Assembly: GCA_054601695.1 (NCBI GenBank)
Contig: BAAHQB010000008.1
Span: 434,001 to 498,000, forward strand
Origin: Amorphochlora amoebiformis
Taxonomy: Eukaryota > Cercozoa > Chlorarachniophyceae
Direction: 5' to 3'
DNA: 64,000 bases
Shown: piece after piece, positions 1-63,901 of the stretch
Numbering within the stretch: position 1 is the stretch's first letter
Layout: every line of letters begins with the position of its first letter
Notes under the pieces: model-generated
Database searches by the model: none
What the model saw: only the letters and a program-made list of their open reading frames with translations
What the model was told of the DNA's origin: nothing
Program-made: the position numbers and the translations under genes

Positions 1-52
1 TATAAAATGTTGTGTTTGTACATGTGTACAACAATACGAATTTATGTATACA

Positions 53-102
<50 letters not shown>

Positions 103-183
103 CACACACAAACATATATATACATACATACATACATACATATATATATATATATATGTGTGTATATGTATGTCTATATACAC

Positions 184-220
<37 letters not shown>

Positions 221-390
221 AATATATATATAATATATTATATATATATATATATGTGTGTATATGTATGTCTATATACACATATATATATATATATATG
301 AATCGATATACCTATACAGTTAGTTATTGCATAATATATACTACTAACGATACATAATTGTTTTTACGTACAAGGTATATCTTTATGCAG

Positions 391-25016
<24,626 letters not shown>

Positions 25017-25678
25017 GTTACTACCTAGACTACATCAAGGGAACATCCCGTAAACTTATAGTTATATATATATATATATATATAGTCACAGAATCAGTCA
25101 ACTATATGCGGGTCCTTGCATCCCGAATCTACCGAATTCGTATTCAGCTTCTCATGGCTAGACTACCTAGAATCTAGAGATTTACATCTTATCAACAGCC
25201 GTACTAGTACTTATCCATGTCTATGAATATATATATATACACATATATATATATATTATATATATAATATCGAACTCTTACTACATCTAGTATATAATAT
25301 ATATATCCATTAGAACACTAGCTGTAGAGATAGAGTACGTATCATGCGTCTCATCTAGTCATTGCTACCCTAGGTTTCTAGATCTACTAGTCTTGTCACT
25401 CTACTTACCTAGGTTATCTACAACTATCTAGACTATGATATAGGTTCTAACCTTATGTTCTATAGTTCTGCCTAAAATTTAGAGAAAAGTAATATAGGTA
25501 GATGTAGACAGTTCATAGTATATCGATATGAAAGTTTAGGTAATCTACTAGATCTTGGCAACTTGAAATGAAGTTAGTAATTGTAAAAACTACGTACAAC
25601 GACTAGAACGATTAGATAATGTTCAGACTATGATAAATCTGAACTGCTTGCTGGTAACTAGGGTAATACCTTGCCTTT
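25017..25678. other. Convergent intergenic spacer, CTAG-rich
   Basis: This separates the stop codon of the plus-strand HECT gene from the stop codon of minus-strand kynureninase. No coding exon is seen. The tetramer CTAG occurs roughly 15-20 times (e.g. ACTAGTACTA, ACCTAGACTA, TTCTAGATCTACTAG), several-fold more than the 2-3 expected by chance. Transcription termination and polyadenylation signals for both genes must lie here, but I see no unambiguous AATAAA pair. Confidence 0.7.
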
Positions 25679-25812
25679 TTACAGTTTTGATTTGAACTGG
25701 AGAGCTTCCTCAAAAATTTCCACAAACCTGTAGGTGGATACACATCATCTAGTTTATATGCGTGCATAACGTATATAACCAGATGTATATAACATATTTA
25801 TACACATATAAG

Positions 25813-25855
<43 letters not shown>

Positions 25856-25877
25856 TATGTATATTCACAGTATGTAC

Positions 25878-25909
<32 letters not shown>

Positions 25910-25929
25910 TATATATATATAACATATCA

Positions 25930-25966
<37 letters not shown>

Positions 25967-26448
25967 GCATAAATATTTACCTGTGTTTGTGTGTGCATAG
26001 AAAATATATATGTATCTATATATCTATTTAATTGATGTACATAAATGTTAGCACGATATACCTATAAACTTCGAAAAACGTATTGTAGAGAGGACAAGGG
26101 GCAACCCTAACGACATCGGGTTCTCGCACGTCCACTATTATTCCACCCGCTGATAATCTATGTGTTAGACATGAAATATATATATATATATATACATGTA
26201 TATATATATATATATAAACATACTCATATGTATATATATATTATATATATATATATTATATATATATATAGTATATATATATACATATATATATATATAA
26301 ATATATATGTATATTGTATATGTGTACGCATACATTACACATCTACATATATGCATATATGTCTCACTACATTGTATTTTTTTATTGTATATATATTGAT
26401 ATATATATTATAAAGTATGTATATTTTTTCTATATGTATATACATACA

Positions 26449-26526
<78 letters not shown>

Positions 26527-26729
26527 GTGCATTTACACACACACGCACACACATATATATACATATATACATATACACATATATTTTATACATTTATTTA
26601 TATACATACATACATACATATATATATATATATAATGTATGTGAATATATACGTTATCTATATATATATATATATATATATACATATATGTATAAAAACA
26701 TATACACATATATGTATATATATATTTAC

Positions 26730-26767
<38 letters not shown>

Positions 26768-27470
26768 CATAAATATATATATATATATATATATGTGGAT
26801 GTATATATATATATATATATATAGTAAAGAAAATATATACGATATACAAATATATACATATATATATATATTGTTTAAGCAACGATATAGATAACATGAG
26901 AGGACGCAATTCGATGATGAGTATGAATCGATAGCGTGTAGAAGCCTTATCATAGGTATGCTGGAGATCGCTGGAGTTCCGGAGATTGCTGGAGATCGTG
27001 TTACCCAGTACCAACCGGTACTACCGGGTACTACCCAGTAGTAACGGGATTTCAGATTATTAGGTAATGTCACGTCATGTCACGCTGCGGATCTTTCTTA
27101 GAAGTCTCTGGTACTCTCTGCTCATAAACTTGAGCAACCAAATTAATCATAAACTAACAGGCATAACTCAAGCAGGCCTCAACCTTACTATGGACTTACG
27201 GTGGTATACCATAGCACAGCATTAACTATATATATGTGTGTGTATATATATATATATGCATATACATGTTTCATATGTACATGTGTGTGTTTCAATATCT
27301 TACGCTTTCTCAACTTGCTTCACAGGAACGGACACGAGGATTGAGAGTTGACAACCCCGCCTCTCAGGATCTCGTGGAGTAATAATTCGAGCCTATATTT
27401 ATACATATAGAGTAATCATATGCATATATATAATACGTATGTATATATATATATACATATAATACGTATG

Positions 27471-27501
<31 letters not shown>

Positions 27502-27559
27502 TTATGCATGTACAAATATACATACATATAGATATATATATATATATTTACAGATATAC

Positions 27560-27591
<32 letters not shown>

Positions 27592-27899
27592 GTATTGAGA
27601 TATCCCAGGTAGATACAAGATAGTTCAGGTTATGCTTACAGTATGATAAGGAGACTTAAGAGATCGAATAAAAAGCTCGGGAGAGATCTTTCGAGAATTC
27701 GAGGGGTAGAGAGATTTCGAGAGAGTTTGAGAGAGTTTGAGAGTTTCAGACTTTGTCGCCCGGGATTCTTTTGTCGATAAGGTGTTCGAGCAATCCAGTT
27801 AGGAGTAACGATTTCTTGCGAATAGCACGCATTCCTCCTGCTTCCCTACATTGTTATTATTAGCGTTATCTACGTTAATATATGTACATATACATAATG

Positions 27900-27931
<32 letters not shown>

Positions 27932-28041
27932 GAATACATATGTGTATATAAATATATTATATAACTATATATATACATAATATACTTATGCGTATAAATA
28001 TGTATGAAAACACATTCGTATATGTTATATATATATATTTA

Positions 28042-28078
<37 letters not shown>

Positions 28079-28206
28079 GTATCAATATATATATACATGT
28101 ATGAGCATATATGGGTGTAAATGTAAGTGTGTTACTCAAACAGTTGGAGGGATCCCAATAGGCACACCGTCGGCATTACAGCAGGGTTCGATACCTAAAT
28201 ACACAG

Positions 28207-28239
<33 letters not shown>

Positions 28240-28649
28240 GATTTTTGGACATATCTATATGTATATGTATATATTTGTATAGACATATATATTTTTAGAT
28301 GTGTTATGTTTGAATATTCATGTGTATATGAATGTATATGTATAATATGTATATGTATATGTATATATATATATGTATCTAGATATAAGTATAGATATTA
28401 TACATATATATATATATATATAGTTATATAAATATTATACATATATTAATATAAAAGTGTGTATATATCGAGATTAATACCTGCCAAGCCTGTGCTCCTG
28501 CCAATCCCTACAGATATATATATATATATATATATACATATATATTTATGTATATGAATGTATATGTGTATATATGTATATTATATATATATATATATAT
28601 ATATATGCATATATATATATATATTCATACATATATGCATATATACATT

Positions 28650-28683
<34 letters not shown>

Positions 28684-29066
28684 CAAGTACATATATATAT
28701 ATATATATACATATAACTAAGACAGAGAACAGCAAGAGCGGGGGCGAAAGTGAGAGGACACAACAGAAAGACACACAGAACGACTCCAAGAGAGCCCAAT
28801 CTCAACTCTAACCTTCCACTCATGTGCCATTTGAAACCTAGTTTTCGGGGTCTGCCCCCACCATCCAGCCAGAATAGGTAATCCTTTATTGCTGGTATTA
28901 AAATATGGATTTAATATACATATATGTTATATTATATATATATATATATATATATAATATGTATAATATAACATACATATAACATATGAACGTGTATATG
29001 TATATATATATATATACGTATATAAATACATATATACACATATACATACGTATATTTACATATATA

Positions 29067-29108
<42 letters not shown>

Positions 29109-29278
29109 CTACTACATATACATATACATATTTATTTGCAGTAGTGTTACTTATGGTGTCTCTCGTGAACGAATATCCCTCCGATGGATCCCGGACCAGC
29201 GTTTAAGTATCTGTTCATAAACATATATAAATATATAATATATATATATATATATACACATATATATACACATACGTG

Positions 29279-29337
<59 letters not shown>

Positions 29338-29487
29338 ACGTGATTACGAACCAGCGTTTTATGTACATCGAGTTGTTCGTATTGTGTAAATATACATTTT
29401 GTACATACATGCATATATATATATACATGTGTATGTATATATTGTATATATACATATTTGTACATATACACGCACATACATTATATC

Positions 29488-29518
<31 letters not shown>

Positions 29519-29662
29519 ATATAATATACATTTATATTATTTATAATATGTCATATACAAATTCATTTATATATGTATATATATTGATAAACATACATAC
29601 ACAACATATATATGTGTATATATATATATATAATTATAACAGTATACACCATATATATATAC

Positions 29663-29709
<47 letters not shown>

Positions 29710-30187
29710 AACCATACTTGTAAGTACACCAGGCCGCAAAATCCACCTGCCAGTCATGTAGTTCTAACACCACGTTCCCTACAGCATGAGCGAGGTCAAA
29801 ACCGGCCTGAACACACACTGGTGAGAAAGGAGAGAGAGAGAGGGAGAGAGGGAAGCAAATACAGAGTCGGAGAGAGAGAGAGAGATAGAGATGAAGAGGG
29901 AGAGAGGAAGGAAAGAGTTATTAGCAAGATAGAGAAACATGAGAGGCATCCAGAGAGAAAAGGATAGAAGAAAAGAGAGAAACAAGAGGACGAGAGAGAG
30001 AGAGAGGGAGAGAAGAGATTATTGGGATACCAATGCTCCTTGGTCGTGGGCCTTGGCAGTGATAGCTTTAATATCGTAAAACTGTCCGGTGTAGTACTGG
30101 AGGCCTAAATGTACGTATTACATTACAATACAAACTCATATATATATATATATATATATACGAATATATGGTACGTACGTTATAAAT

Positions 30188-30224
<37 letters not shown>

Positions 30225-30483
30225 TTGCTTGGGTTTAGGGGTTTTGACTCGTATTTTTATGTTTCAGAGGCGGCTACAGATCTCGTGATTGTATGTACAT
30301 ATATGTATATATATATATGTATGTATATTTTATATATGTATGTATATTAATCATATTTATACATATTTCCAGTGCATATGTTTACATATATCTTTTCATC
30401 TATGTATGCATATATACTAAATACATTTACACATGTATATTTGTAAATATCATGCACACAATATAATATACATACAATGTGTA

Positions 30484-30546
<63 letters not shown>

Positions 30547-30928
30547 CATATACATATTAACCATTACCATTAAACACAATCAAAGAAAGAGAGGTAAAAA
30601 ACCAGACAACGAAACTCACACGCATAAAACACAACGCACAGATGGAGGGAGGGGGAAACGCTGAAACGAGACGTAATAGAGACTTGCCATGGGGAAGACA
30701 GGGAGAGGGGGAGACAAGAGGAGTGAGAGAGGGAGACAAAGAGGGAGGGAGAAAACGAGAGAGAGAGAGAGAGAGAGAGGTTCGGGGTGGGTTAGGGTTG
30801 GGTTGGGTACCTCCTATCCATAAGAGAGCTAAAGTATCGCCTTCGTCTTCGATCGCTTTGAGAATGTCCTGTTAATGTATGAATGTAGGTATTTTTTGTA
30901 CGTACATGATATATATATACATATATAC

Positions 30929-30972
<44 letters not shown>

Positions 30973-31173
30973 CTTGTATGTGAATATATAATACACATGT
31001 GTATTTATACATATATATATATATGTGTGTATGTAATTTTTTTTAATATATATTATATATATATATGTGTATATATAATATATAATATGTGTATATATAT
31101 ATACTTCAACCTCTTTGAGAATATCATGATGTGTGAATGTAAGGAAAAAATATATTTAGTACATTATAATATT

Positions 31174-31207
<34 letters not shown>

Positions 31208-31510
31208 TATCTATGGCCTCATAAACCAGCCCTAACTCCACAATGCATATTTACAAAGAAACGAACTCGCGTAACATGCGTATTTACATGTATGCTAGCA
31301 TATGTGATATGTAATATATATGTGTATGTATATATGTATATGTTTGTATGTGTATACATGTGTATGTGTGTGTATATTATGCACGCACAATATATGTATA
31401 TATACATAATTCACGTACAATATATGTATATACATACATACATACATTTAAACAGAAATTATCTACCCTGTATTAACAATATATGTAAATATATATATAT
31501 ACATATAAAC

Positions 31511-31541
<31 letters not shown>

Positions 31542-31853
31542 AATATAAACTCAAAAATACTCACTTCCGTTCGTAATGTATCCTCGTTTGGCCTGGGCTT
31601 CAGCTGGCGTACGACGTCGTCGACCTTGAGGCCGCGCAGACGCACCTGTGAGCGGATCACGTGATGGTCCGAGCAGAAGGCTGGTTTTCATATGTCGATT
31701 GTCAATTTGTGTGTATATTTGTATGTATGTTTGTATTTACACATGTATATATGATATATGTGATCTACGTTTTATATAAATATATGTATATAGGTGTTCA
31801 TATACGTATAGAGATATGCATATATATATATATATATATATATTATGTATACG

Positions 31854-31888
<35 letters not shown>

Positions 31889-31932
31889 TTAGTGTATGTA
31901 TGTTTGACAGGATGATATACACATACATATTA

Positions 31933-31973
<41 letters not shown>

Positions 31974-32112
31974 TACATATATATATTATATATATATATA
32001 TATACAGATGCATGCATCTAAATAACAATACATATGTATATATTTATATTTAACAATAGGTTGCCACCATATCTGCTTCCTTAAATATGTATTTTTATGA
32101 AAATGTAAACAA

Positions 32113-32144
<32 letters not shown>

Positions 32145-32158
32145 TATACATATACATG

Positions 32159-32191
<33 letters not shown>

Positions 32192-32694
32192 TATACATAT
32201 ATGTATATATATACACACACATAGATATAAAACATTAGGTTGCAACATACCCGCTTCCTCCATGATTATTCGATAGCGCTTACTCGTCGGCTGATAGAAG
32301 CTTATAAGCAGCGTGTGAATATTCATACTGGATTTATAGACAACGTAATACGATCAGTATCCATTATTCAATAGCTGGGAAGAAATTCAGACTAAACCGA
32401 ACCCAACTTGCACAACCCTAATGCATACTTTCAAGAACTGAATTTTGAATTTAGTTCAAGCAGTTGGATGGTTTTAGCTGTCTATGTAATTAGTTCTACT
32501 AAGCTTAATTCTTAAGATCCAGTACACGTGAAAATATATCATGTATATACATACATATATATATATATATATGTAATATATCATATGAATACATATATAC
32601 ATGTAAAATTATGATACATATATATATATATATATATATAATATATAAATACATTCATTATACATTTTAGTGTTACATGTTTTACATAGATGTA

Positions 32695-32734
<40 letters not shown>

Positions 32735-33235
32735 ACCTGAGAGAGTTCATGACCGCAATTTCTGCCGAGGATTTCGAGCCTAGGTGTAAAAATGACCATC
32801 TCATATTTGATATTCGAACCTTCTCAAGATTCGTGTACAATCTTCGTTCATCCATCTTCCGACCGAACATATCCCAAGCCCTCTAAAAAAGAAATTGAAA
32901 TCTCGAGCATCACACCTACAATATCCACCAGCTTGGCGGTCACCTCCTGGAGGAAAGAGATATATTTAGTAATAAACACCAGTTAATGATTAGGAACACT
33001 CACCTCATCTATCTCAGCCCACGGCCGCTTTCCAGTGAAGTGACCCTCCACTCCTCTGGCCTAATATATGCGTACTTATGGTTCGCGCTCCATCGCTTAC
33101 ACTCAGGTTGAAATCTCGGCCCTATAGCCCTAAGCGTAGCCTAGCCTCATCTAATTAAAGGATTGAAGAGTCCTAGACCTAACCCAATGCCTAGCCCTAG
33201 CCCCCTAGCCCTCTAACTAGCTCTAGCGGTATCCC

Positions 33236-33287
<52 letters not shown>

Positions 33288-33697
33288 TATATCTATTCAT
33301 GTATCTATGTGTATGTGTGAATGCATATATGTATGTGAGTATCCACCCTCGGCAAACCTTCCACTTCGCGATTTCCTCATTCATCAGCCGCTCAGTACGC
33401 CGACTCAGAAGCCCAAGTGAATTCCCACCTATGATTCAAAAGAAATTCATGAACTCAAAGTCTATAGGTTCGAGTTAAGGCAAAAGAGGTTAAGGCAAAA
33501 GAGGTACAGAAGTAAATGGAGTAGCCAGCTGCCTCCCCGAACTCGGGGTCTACACCCTTCCTGTCGCTCGTTTTCGGAATGAAAAACTGCTTGCGGAAAC
33601 GAGCAAATGAATCGTTGGCATCGAGAGCGTGTGCAAGGGCCGGAGTATCCATTTTTGCGCTAGGGATGCCGAGATCCCGAGCCGTTTGGACGAGCAT
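25679..33697 (-). CDS. KYNU: Kynureninase, PLP-dependent (about 18 exons, near complete)
   Basis: Kynureninase cleaves kynurenine (or 3-hydroxykynurenine) to anthranilate (or 3-hydroxyanthranilate) plus alanine in tryptophan breakdown, using PLP; normally cytosolic. Exons: 33508-33697, 33358-33428, 33004-33060, 32916-32946, 32737-32779, 32251-32327, 31565-31680, 30811-30868, 30031-30104, 29718-29806, 29151-29210, 28813-28891, 28481-28507, 28136-28194, 27752-27845, 27304-27392, 26080-26149 and 25679-25727, about 444 codons (animal enzymes about 465). Motifs in order: [50 protein letters not shown] (PLP-contacting Asp and His), YKYLNAGPG (Schiff-base Lys), [58 protein letters not shown], then [19 protein letters not shown]. 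The start is the first in-frame Met (MLVQTA). One intron between 27304 and 26149 does not close in phase, so a donor is misplaced or a microexon is missed. Exon 28481-28507 is a 27-nt microexon. Confidence 0.97.
26868..27095 (-). mobile_element. Second, 5'-diverged copy of the SINE-like element, in a kynureninase intron
   Basis: Reverse complement shares with 21515-21745 the ordered blocks GTGACATG.CGTGA, CCGTTACTA, GGTA.TACC, GTACTACCGG, a series of ATCTCC(A/G)G motifs, ACGCTATCGAT and TATATCGTTG, ending in TA repeats. I estimate 70-80% identity over 220 bases. The tRNA-like head is not recognisable here. Both copies lie in introns and both are in sense orientation to their host gene. Confidence 0.65.
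29335..29385 (-). pseudogene. Decayed acceptor-side copy of kynureninase exon 29151-29210
   Basis: On the minus strand this stretch shares GAACA, a TAC-TTAAAC/TACATAAAAC block and AACGCTGGT with the intron end and start of the exon encoding YLNAGPG. It lies upstream in the transcript and stops matching after about 12 exon bases. TA tracts separate it from the real exon. Confidence 0.5.
29822..30018. repeat. Polypurine (plus strand)/polypyrimidine (sense) tract in kynureninase intron
   Basis: GAGA-rich on plus, therefore CT-rich in the kynureninase transcript, running up to the acceptor region of exon 29718-29806. It probably acts as an extended polypyrimidine tract. A similar tract lies at 30640-30780, just before the donor-side sequence of exon 30811-30868. 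Confidence 0.8.
31100..31150 (-). pseudogene. Decayed acceptor-side copy of kynureninase exon 30811-30868
   Basis: Minus-strand TACATTCACACATCATGATA followed by TTCTCAAAGAGGTTGAAG parallels the real TACATTCATACATTAACAGG then ACATTCTCAAAGCGATCGAAG. It has lost the AG, lies upstream in the transcript, and breaks off into (TA)n. Confidence 0.65.
32058..32092 (-). pseudogene. Decayed donor-side copy of kynureninase exon 32251-32327
   Basis: Minus-strand GGAAGCAGATATGGTGGCAA then CCTATTG resembles the real exon end and intron start GGAAGCGGGTATGTTGCAAC then CTAATG. The copy lies downstream in the transcript and keeps the donor side only. Confidence 0.6.
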
Positions 33698-34427
33698 TGT
33701 TGACCAGACACGTGTGAAAACGAGGTTTTATTTTTAAGGTTTATATTTTGGCGCACCTTTCCTTTCGGAATGGCGGCAGCCGTTGAAGGCTAACCCATCC
33801 CATCTGGTGGATAGTGTTGTTCTCTGAGCCCCCTTTCAACTTTAATTCTAAGATATGGTATCACACATTCTACTAGCGTCAAATAGTACTACTAGGGTGA
33901 AGGATAAATATCATATTTACTCGCTTAAGTGAGGGGGATAGGGGGTGCCACTTTCAGTTGAGCAATATCGTAGGAAAGCATACTCTAGAATACTGTTTAG
34001 TGTTGAATCTCAATAAGAATTTTCGGCAGTGTTGGATAATCGTAGGTCTGTTTGTAACTAAGGCCAATTTCATCCTAAAATCACTCCAAATGGGTAATAT
34101 CTAGAATATCCTTAATGCAATTTTTAAATATCGTAATTTTTTTGTGAAACTTTCAGTTAAGCAATATCGTAGGAAAAGCTTGAATATTGTGACGATGGAA
34201 ATTCAAATATCATATTAGAGAATATCTGACAGTATAGCGACCATGTAAAGTACTAGCTACTACATGTATACTAGGTATATGTATTACGATTATGATTTAT
34301 AATGTATGTGATTAGTTATACCAGGCTCAGTTCAGAGCATGAAAATCAATTGAAGACGGTGGGGGAGAGTCGATATAACAAGTAACTTATTTATCCCATC
34401 AAACTTCAGGCTCTAAATCAACAAGTT
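33698..34427. other. Intergenic region upstream of kynureninase with a 28-bp direct repeat
   Basis: This lies between the kynureninase start and the stop of the secreted-protein gene; no exon seen. ACTTTCAGTTGAGCAATATC plus GTAGGAAA at 33950-33977 recurs at 34149-34176 with a single change (GTTAAGC). The repeats are about 200 bases apart and would lie in the 3' flank of one gene and the promoter-side flank of the other. No TATA-type signal is convincing in this AT-rich sequence. Confidence 0.75.
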
Positions 34428-34808
34428 TTAAAAGGAAGACAGGACGGCTCCAACCTGCCGAGCAACCTCGGCGTGGACTGTGGAGGTTGAGTAGTAGTCC
34501 TGGTGGACAGCCTTACAAGCACACTTCTGGCCCTTCTCATAATTGTTTCGGTACTCAGACAGGGTGCAGACATCCTTAGAGAAAGTCTGGCACCCGCAAT
34601 AGTGATTGGGAACGAGCTCCCACTGCCACTGATCGACAGTGACGGTGGACGGGCGTTTGATGTTGAGGAAGTAGTCAGCACCAGTAGCCATACGTGTGAC
34701 CATAGTCTTATCAACGAAGTGAGGGAAATCCATAATCTGGCCCCACTTCTCAGTATCCTCCGGGCGGTAGGTATCATCAAGATCCTATATTCATGAATAT
34801 ATATAAAT

Positions 34809-34888
<80 letters not shown>

Positions 34889-35016
34889 ATATATATATAT
34901 ATAGCAAGACACTCAAGCTAGTTAATATACATTCATACAGGGGTCATCAACATTCGTGCTCATAGCCTCTACGGATTTATCCATGATCTCACGTGGATGT
35001 ACATATATGTATATAT

Positions 35017-35050
<34 letters not shown>

Positions 35051-36314
35051 TATACATATATATATATATATATATCTTTATTTATTTATGTATATGTATG
35101 ACATGAAGCTTACCCTCTTGGACATCCACATCAAGATAATCTTGGTAGCAGGGTTTGCGGCCCGAATCTTGGCGAAAAGGCTGAGGGAATAATCTTTAGA
35201 ATCCATCTTTGAGTAAGATATGAAGCTATCAATCACCGTGTATATTCAGCTTCTTGCTCAGCGCGCATCTCATTTAGAAGGGTTCGAGCTGTAGTGACGT
35301 TCTTGCGCCACAGGGTCTGCAGGAAAGGAAGCACGTCCACACCCTGGCCATTCACCTGGCACACAATGAATTAAGATCGTGACCAAGTGAGTTATGATGG
35401 TTGTGTACCTTCCAGCGGAGATCGCAGCCGAGAACAGCCATCTCAAGCATTTCATTTCCTCCCCCCAAGAAACGAGGGATAGCAACCGATCGGCCACTCA
35501 TCACCTAAGCACATGACACAATCAATGCTCGCTCTTACAAAGCCTATTATCCAGATTATACCTGCACGACGACTGCCTTAGCCTTGGTGAGGAAACGCCC
35601 AAATTGGGGCCATCCAGCAAGGTAGTATCCAGGGCCAGCACCCCCAGTAGCGATGTTGATGAACTGAGTCTGGGAAGATCTGAGGAGACAAGAAGTATAA
35701 ACAATTTGCAAAGTTATGAGAATTATTTCTTACGCTCCAAGGAGTTCGGTCCATGCTTTTCCGTTGTCAATGGTGCCTCCATACGAGTTGGCGGATCCAA
35801 GAACAGTGACAAACTGTCCATCCAGAACGTTGGGAAATCCATAAGGAATACCACGGGCAATGAGTCCCCATTTATCAGAAGCCTTGGCGCACCAGCGGGA
35901 GTCAAAGTAGGGGTTATCGTTGAAGTGCATGCCGGTCTCAAGCATAACTACCTTTGTGGCCTTTACCCCAGCCTCCTGATAAAGTGACGACTTTTGCACC
36001 GGGAGAGCAGTCAGGGGGAACTGCACAAGGCATTGATCCATCTGATACTTGACCATCGAGAAGAGACGAGCGGCGATGCATAGACCGTTTCGGGGGGTGC
36101 GGAAAGCTCCACGTTCGACGGGTAATTCAGCCCATGAAAGTGGAGTCATCTCAGGGAACTGGGTAGGAGCTTGCATAATCTTTTGTCCTGTTGCTGGAAC
36201 AGTCGCCGGAGCTGTGATTCCGGAAGCGGGAGCTTGGTTGTATGGGCTTGCCTGATGCCAGGCGGCCTCTGTGCAGACAGCTGCGAAAGCCACCAAGCAG
36301 CCGTAGTTCACCAT
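34428..36314 (-). CDS. Secreted SGNH/DUF6473-like protein of unknown function (about 7 exons)
   Basis: Exons: 35734-36314, 35562-35679, 35409-35504, 35237-35355, about 35114-35202, 34935-34992 and 34428-34784. The start MVNYGCLVAFAAVCTEAAW has a hydrophobic stretch typical of a secretory signal peptide; an upstream in-frame Met (at 36338) is less signal-like. Key reads: GIPYGFPNVLDGQFVTVLGS, FINIATGGAGPGYYL, KAKAVVVQVMSGRSV, DLRWKVNGQG, IILMWMSK. The order [flawless strand VTVLGS] - [N-I-A-T-G-G-A-G-P] - [AVVVQVMSGRS] resembles DUF6473/SGNH-hydrolase-like proteins known from bacteria and marine algae; I infer this from remembered motifs only. The last exon is Cys-rich (CGCQ, CACK), suggesting disulfides and an extracellular product. 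Two intron phases (around 35200 and 34950) do not close. Substrate and activity unknown. Confidence 0.72.
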
Positions 36315-37287
36315 CGTGGGGCGGGAGTTGTAACACAAACTACCAAGGCACCCGACTTCTTACTACAGTCTACAGATCAAATAATTCCCCAATCTTCTCC
36401 CGCGTTGACTAAATTTAGCGGTAACTGTAATTAATATCAATCTTTTCGGCAGCGTTGTGACTAGAGGTTTACCTAGAATAAATCCGATTTAATCGGCACC
36501 TAATAATTAATCGTATTTGCTTCAAAAGACACGTGTCCTTTCCTTATTCTTAGGTAAAATGGTGAATGAGAACACTGCGTGATGTAGCCCCGTATAACCA
36601 ATACCTTATTTACCTTTGGACGTGACGGTGACAAACCAGCGTGACTGCGATGGTATGATCCACAACGTCGATTCGACGATGACGGTTCTCCCATTCTCAT
36701 TACTCCCTCTCCTCACTTCACTTTCTTCTGCCTCTCTTCTCTCTCTCTTCTCCTTCTTCCTTCTCTTCTTCTCTCGCTGTGGCAATACGAATTTGGCGAA
36801 ACGCGCAAACTATCAAGCACGCAAGTATTGCAACGCTGAGTTGGAATGATATTCCAGGAAGATTGACATTCCACACCTTTCCTGCTGCCGAACTTGGGAA
36901 GTTAATCGTCAAGTATTGTGTACATCTAACGCTCACACATAAACGTATAATACATGTATACTATGATCTAGAATCATGATATACTAGCACTGCATGAGTA
37001 AGAACACATGTACGATCCCCGTTGAAGTAGTGGAACTTGACTCGGCTCACGCTGTAAATTTATGAACTTGCTTGACCAAGTTGTCATTTTGTAACATAAC
37101 AACATTTAACGTTGGATTATAGTCATACATCACTGATCACGCGTACCGTTGCATGAATTAAGCTACTAAAGTTTACTGGTACATGTAGAAAATCCTGACG
37201 TACTGCGCTGCCATGGATTCATGATGATCATATCTAGTACAAATAAAAATCGGCATGTATATATAATATATATATCTATATATATTA

Positions 37288-37338
<51 letters not shown>

Positions 37339-37558
37339 GTATATGTATACATCGCCGATGATCATTATAACGACGTATTTGTATTCTGACATCATTCATA
37401 AATGCCATCATAGTGGCATGTCACAGTAAACTCACATGCAGGCTAGCTATAGCTAACTTTTCAGTGTTCATAATTATATAAAATTTTTGAAACTTTATAA
37501 CTATAAATAATTTATGAATTTATAAATTTATGGATTCAGAATGATCTTGAATACGGCG
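36315..37558. other. Intergenic region between the secreted-protein gene and XPF
   Basis: No exon is supported. It contains a pyrimidine-rich stretch at 36702-36777 (TCTTCT repeats on plus) and a (TA)n block at 37260-37335. It must include the promoter of the secreted-protein gene (high-coordinate side of 36314) and the 3' flank of XPF. Small open frames here have no recognisable content. Confidence 0.7.
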
Positions 37559-63571
<26,013 letters not shown>

Positions 63572-63584
63572 CTGCCATAAAATA

Positions 63585-63664
<80 letters not shown>

Positions 63665-63758
63665 AATCTGAATATACGCATATATTGTATAATATATGAT
63701 ATATACACATATACATATATATATTATTATTATTATATATATACATATCCATACATAC

Positions 63759-63847
<89 letters not shown>

Positions 63848-63901
63848 TGTATATATATATATAATATTATGTATATATATATATATATGTATACATACAC
63901 A

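Noticed and set aside
32757-32986. Plus-strand open frames across 32.7-33.0 kb
   Set aside because: They are antisense shadows of kynureninase exons, which give a clear homologous protein on the minus strand.
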